Position numbers and translations under genes: made by a program. From assembly GCA_002789635.1 (NCBI GenBank), contig PFTQ01000021.1, forward strand, positions 1 to 7,572: a DNA stretch of 7,572 bases. The letters are read 5' to 3'. Below the pieces are notes generated by a model. That model saw nothing but the letters and a program-made list of their open reading frames with translations. It did no database searches and was not told the origin of the DNA. Numbering within the stretch: the first letter of the stretch is position 1; each line of letters starts with the position of its first letter. The stretch comes from Candidatus Aenigmarchaeota archaeon CG_4_9_14_3_um_filter_37_18 (GTDB taxonomy: Archaea; Aenigmatarchaeota; Aenigmatarchaeia; CG10238-14). This document shows, one piece after another, positions 5,866 to 7,572 of this stretch.

Positions 5866-7407
5866 ATGAAAGGCTTTGAAGCAATTCCATCTTTCTTGTA
5901 TATTATTGCTGCGCTAGTTGTAGGGGTGGTAATGCTTTTGATGATTGGGAAATATTCTCATGTTTTTATCCCCGAAGAAAAAAATATCACTATTGGCGGG
6001 AACGAAGAAAAAGCCGCTAAAAGCCTTGCAGGAATTATAGAAAAATGCTGGGAAGACCATAGGAGAGGATTGGATGATAAGTCTGATGTCTGCAAAGAAA
6101 TAAATATTGAAGGCGGATTGAAGATAGATGAAAAAAGTTTGAATAAGTTTTTAGACTGCAGAAACCTGCCGAATACCGGCTGTTATGGGTTTGACTGCAG
6201 CGGATGCTCTTCTGATTATTTTGATGACACTGACAGGATAATTTGGATGGCTGAGCCTGATAATAAGCGGGTGAAAATTAATTATGACGGCAGCTCGAGA
6301 AAAATAGTCGTTGTTGGATATCCATGCGATGATATGTGTGTTTGCAAAAGAAATTGCATAGAAAAATATATTTTTGGAGCTTCTGGGCATGATGCTTGCA
6401 TTGCTGATTGTGAGAGTTTGTTCGAATGTGGCTCTGCATGGGGAAGCTGCACAAAGACTGATTTGGATTTTGACAATTCAATTTGCAGAGCGTCGCTTGA
6501 CTGCAATTTATGTTCTTTTGGAACGCCTTCGCTGACTAGCCATGCCTCTCTTGATTCTGATTGGTGCAAGTATTGTGCGTTAACATCTGAAAAAGGCTTT
6601 TGCAATGATGGGATAGATAATGATTGCGACGGGTTGATTGATTCAAAATCTAAAAATCCTGTTAATCCTGATGATGGATATAATGACTGTGGGGGGCCTG
6701 CATTTTTACATGGAGATATGTGGCCTTGGTGGCATAATTTTAGGGTGCAATGTGATCCTGAATACAAAGCACTTTGGTTGTGTGAAAAGAAGAATTCATT
6801 AGGGCTTGAAATTAATTCCTGCGATGCTCAAAGAACACAAGCGAATAACTGTGATCTTTCTGGGGCTCCTAATTGGGGAGTTTGCTGCCCGGACAGAGTC
6901 TCATGTCAAAGCCACAGGGGTGATGATATTTGTGATGCAACTTCATTTGATTATGATTCTCTTTTTAATCAATACTATGGCTGGCAGTGGGGAGCTCATA
7001 CAGACTGGCACAGGAGAAATATACTTGAAATAAGGCAAGATGGCAACGTTATAGCTAGATTCACAGAAGCATCTGATCAACCATATCAAGGAACAGGAAA
7101 AGGGTATATAATGAAAATAAACGATCTCAATAATCCTTTTGGTGCATTTGGGTGCATTGAAATACCAACAGGGGTAGTTTTAGAAGTTTACGCAGAATGG
7201 ATGAATCCAACTTTTCCCCATACCTGCCCAGGAGCGGCTGGTTTAGGCTGTTCGAAAACAACAACATTCATCGCTGAATCAGGAAAACATTATATCTGGG
7301 AATATACTGGCCAGATAAGAGAGCTGCCAAATGATGATATTCCCCCTGAAATCAAACAAAGATTGAATAATGCAGGCATCCCATTACAAAGTTGTTATGA
7401 CTCTTAA
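5866..7407 (+). CDS. Large Cys-rich pilin-like protein with MopE-type calcium motif
   Basis: I choose the ATG at 5866, giving MKGFEAIPSF plus a hydrophobic helix (to about 28) and 513 residues, because MKG heads its sisters. The alternative ATG at 5833 overlaps the previous stop as ATGA and adds 11 residues (MIYFRLTNVYN), so it cannot be excluded. Residues 1-151 are the pilin-like core: EKCW (59-62), VCKEI, then RVKINY...KIVVVG. Unlike its sisters the chain continues well beyond this. Residues 154-356 form a disulfide-rich region with 24 of the protein's 34 cysteines, including FCNDGIDNDCDGLIDS. Residues about 360-513 are a beta-rich C-terminal domain rich in Trp and Gly that I do not recognise. 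It is the last gene of the plus operon. It is probably a pilus-tip-like or surface-exposed adhesive subunit, which is inference from size, anchoring and disulfide content. Confidence 0.85.
   Translation: MKGFEAIPSFLYIIAALVVGVVMLLMIGKYSHVFIPEEKNITIGGNEEKAAKSLAGIIEKCWEDHRRGLDDKSDVCKEINIEGGLKIDEKSLNKFLDCRNLPNTGCYGFDCSGCSSDYFDDTDRIIWMAEPDNKRVKINYDGSSRKIVVVGYPCDDMCVCKRNCIEKYIFGASGHDACIADCESLFECGSAWGSCTKTDLDFDNSICRASLDCNLCSFGTPSLTSHASLDSDWCKYCALTSEKGFCNDGIDNDCDGLIDSKSKNPVNPDDGYNDCGGPAFLHGDMWPWWHNFRVQCDPEYKALWLCEKKNSLGLEINSCDAQRTQANNCDLSGAPNWGVCCPDRVSCQSHRGDDICDATSFDYDSLFNQYYGWQWGAHTDWHRRNILEIRQDGNVIARFTEASDQPYQGTGKGYIMKINDLNNPFGAFGCIEIPTGVVLEVYAEWMNPTFPHTCPGAAGLGCSKTTTFIAESGKHYIWEYTGQIRELPNDDIPPEIKQRLNNAGIPLQSCYDS
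6601..6690 (+). other. MopE-like putative metal-binding motif
   Basis: Residues 246-275 of the large pilin-like protein read CNDGIDNDCDGLID, a spacer with NPVNPDDGYNDC, then CGG. The spaced Asp/Asn in C-x-DG-x-DNDCDG-x2-D is the signature of the MopE-type putative metal-binding motif found in secreted proteins, with acidic residues placed like a calcium loop. Calcium as the ligand is inference. Confidence 0.75.
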
Positions 7408-7408
7408 T

Positions 7409-7418
7409 CAATATATTG
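7409..7418 (+). promoter_or_regulatory. Possible TATA box before the last gene
   Basis: CAATATATTG lies about 32 nt before the ATG at 7446 in the 38-nt gap after the large Cys-rich gene. This is the longest gap in the plus-strand run apart from the start, and no clear Shine-Dalgarno sequence precedes the ATG. A separate near-leaderless transcript is possible, but AT-rich spacers often contain such strings. Confidence 0.3.
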
Positions 7419-7445
7419 GCTCAAATCATATTATTAATAGATATC

Positions 7446-7572
7446 ATGAAAGGCCTTGCTAATTGGATTATGATTGTCGGAAGTGTAATAATAGGGTTAG
7501 TCTTATTCTCGATCGGGGCAAGCCTATTCATAAGCCAAATAAGAGCCGTGCAGAGGCAGGGTGTGCTTGAGC
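7446..7572 (+). CDS. N-terminus of a protein resembling protease copy 1, 3'-truncated
   Basis: Forty-two codons are visible before the window ends: MKGLANWIMIVGSVIIGLVL and onward to a basic IRAVQRQG segment. This lines up with the start of the minus-strand protease (MKGLSSWIWIMGGLVIS... VERHRQS) in the MKGL..W opening, the length of the helix and the basic, Gln-containing stretch after it. It is therefore a membrane-anchored member of the same N-terminal family. Whether a protease domain follows cannot be seen. Confidence 0.75.
   Translation, partial: MKGLANWIMIVGSVIIGLVLFSIGASLFISQIRAVQRQGVLE

Noticed and set aside
6282..6767. Minus-strand open frame of 161 codons
   Set aside because: Antisense to the large Cys-rich gene, with no promoter, SD or plausible domain.

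Overview
The window looks archaeal, most likely from an AT-rich, small-genome lineage of the DPANN type, though the phylum cannot be fixed from this stretch. Support: a textbook class III (type IV pilin) signal peptide, heavy use of AGA/AGG and ATA codons, GTG and TTG starts whose products align with ATG-started relatives, one strong GAGGTGAT ribosome binding site, and TATA boxes placed for near-leaderless transcripts. No mobile element, RNA gene or CRISPR array was found.

Layout. (a) 1-851, plus strand: 3' part of a secreted pilin-like protein carrying three copies of a cysteine-rich repeat. (b) 2784-808, minus strand: a two-gene operon encoding a membrane-anchored metzincin-like zinc protease, then a signal-peptide/single-TM surface protein whose 3' end overlaps gene (a) by 44 nt. 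(c) 2785-2823: a 39-nt divergent promoter. (d) 2824-7407, plus strand: a tightly packed five-gene operon: small class III pilin-like protein, second pilin-like protein, second zinc protease, second TM surface protein, and a large 34-cysteine pilin-like protein with a MopE-type calcium motif. (e) 7446-end, plus strand: the N-terminus of a protein closely resembling the start of protease (b).

Two paralogous themes dominate. The first is a protease + TM-protein pair, present once on each strand and possibly starting a third time at the right edge. The second is a pilin-like core: N-terminal helix after a KG motif, a CW/CY...CY segment, and a C-terminal beta hairpin reading roughly I-x-I-K-Y...I-x-V-x-G. 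It appears in four proteins and seems to have been elaborated by insertion or C-terminal extension.

Taken together this looks like a locus for an envelope-anchored or type IV pilus-like surface structure that carries proteolytic and disulfide-rich, perhaps adhesive, heads. No prepilin peptidase, secretion ATPase or TadC-like platform gene lies in the window, so assembly into a filament is inference. Protease activity is predicted from motifs only. The roles of the TM partners and the three-repeat domain are unknown.
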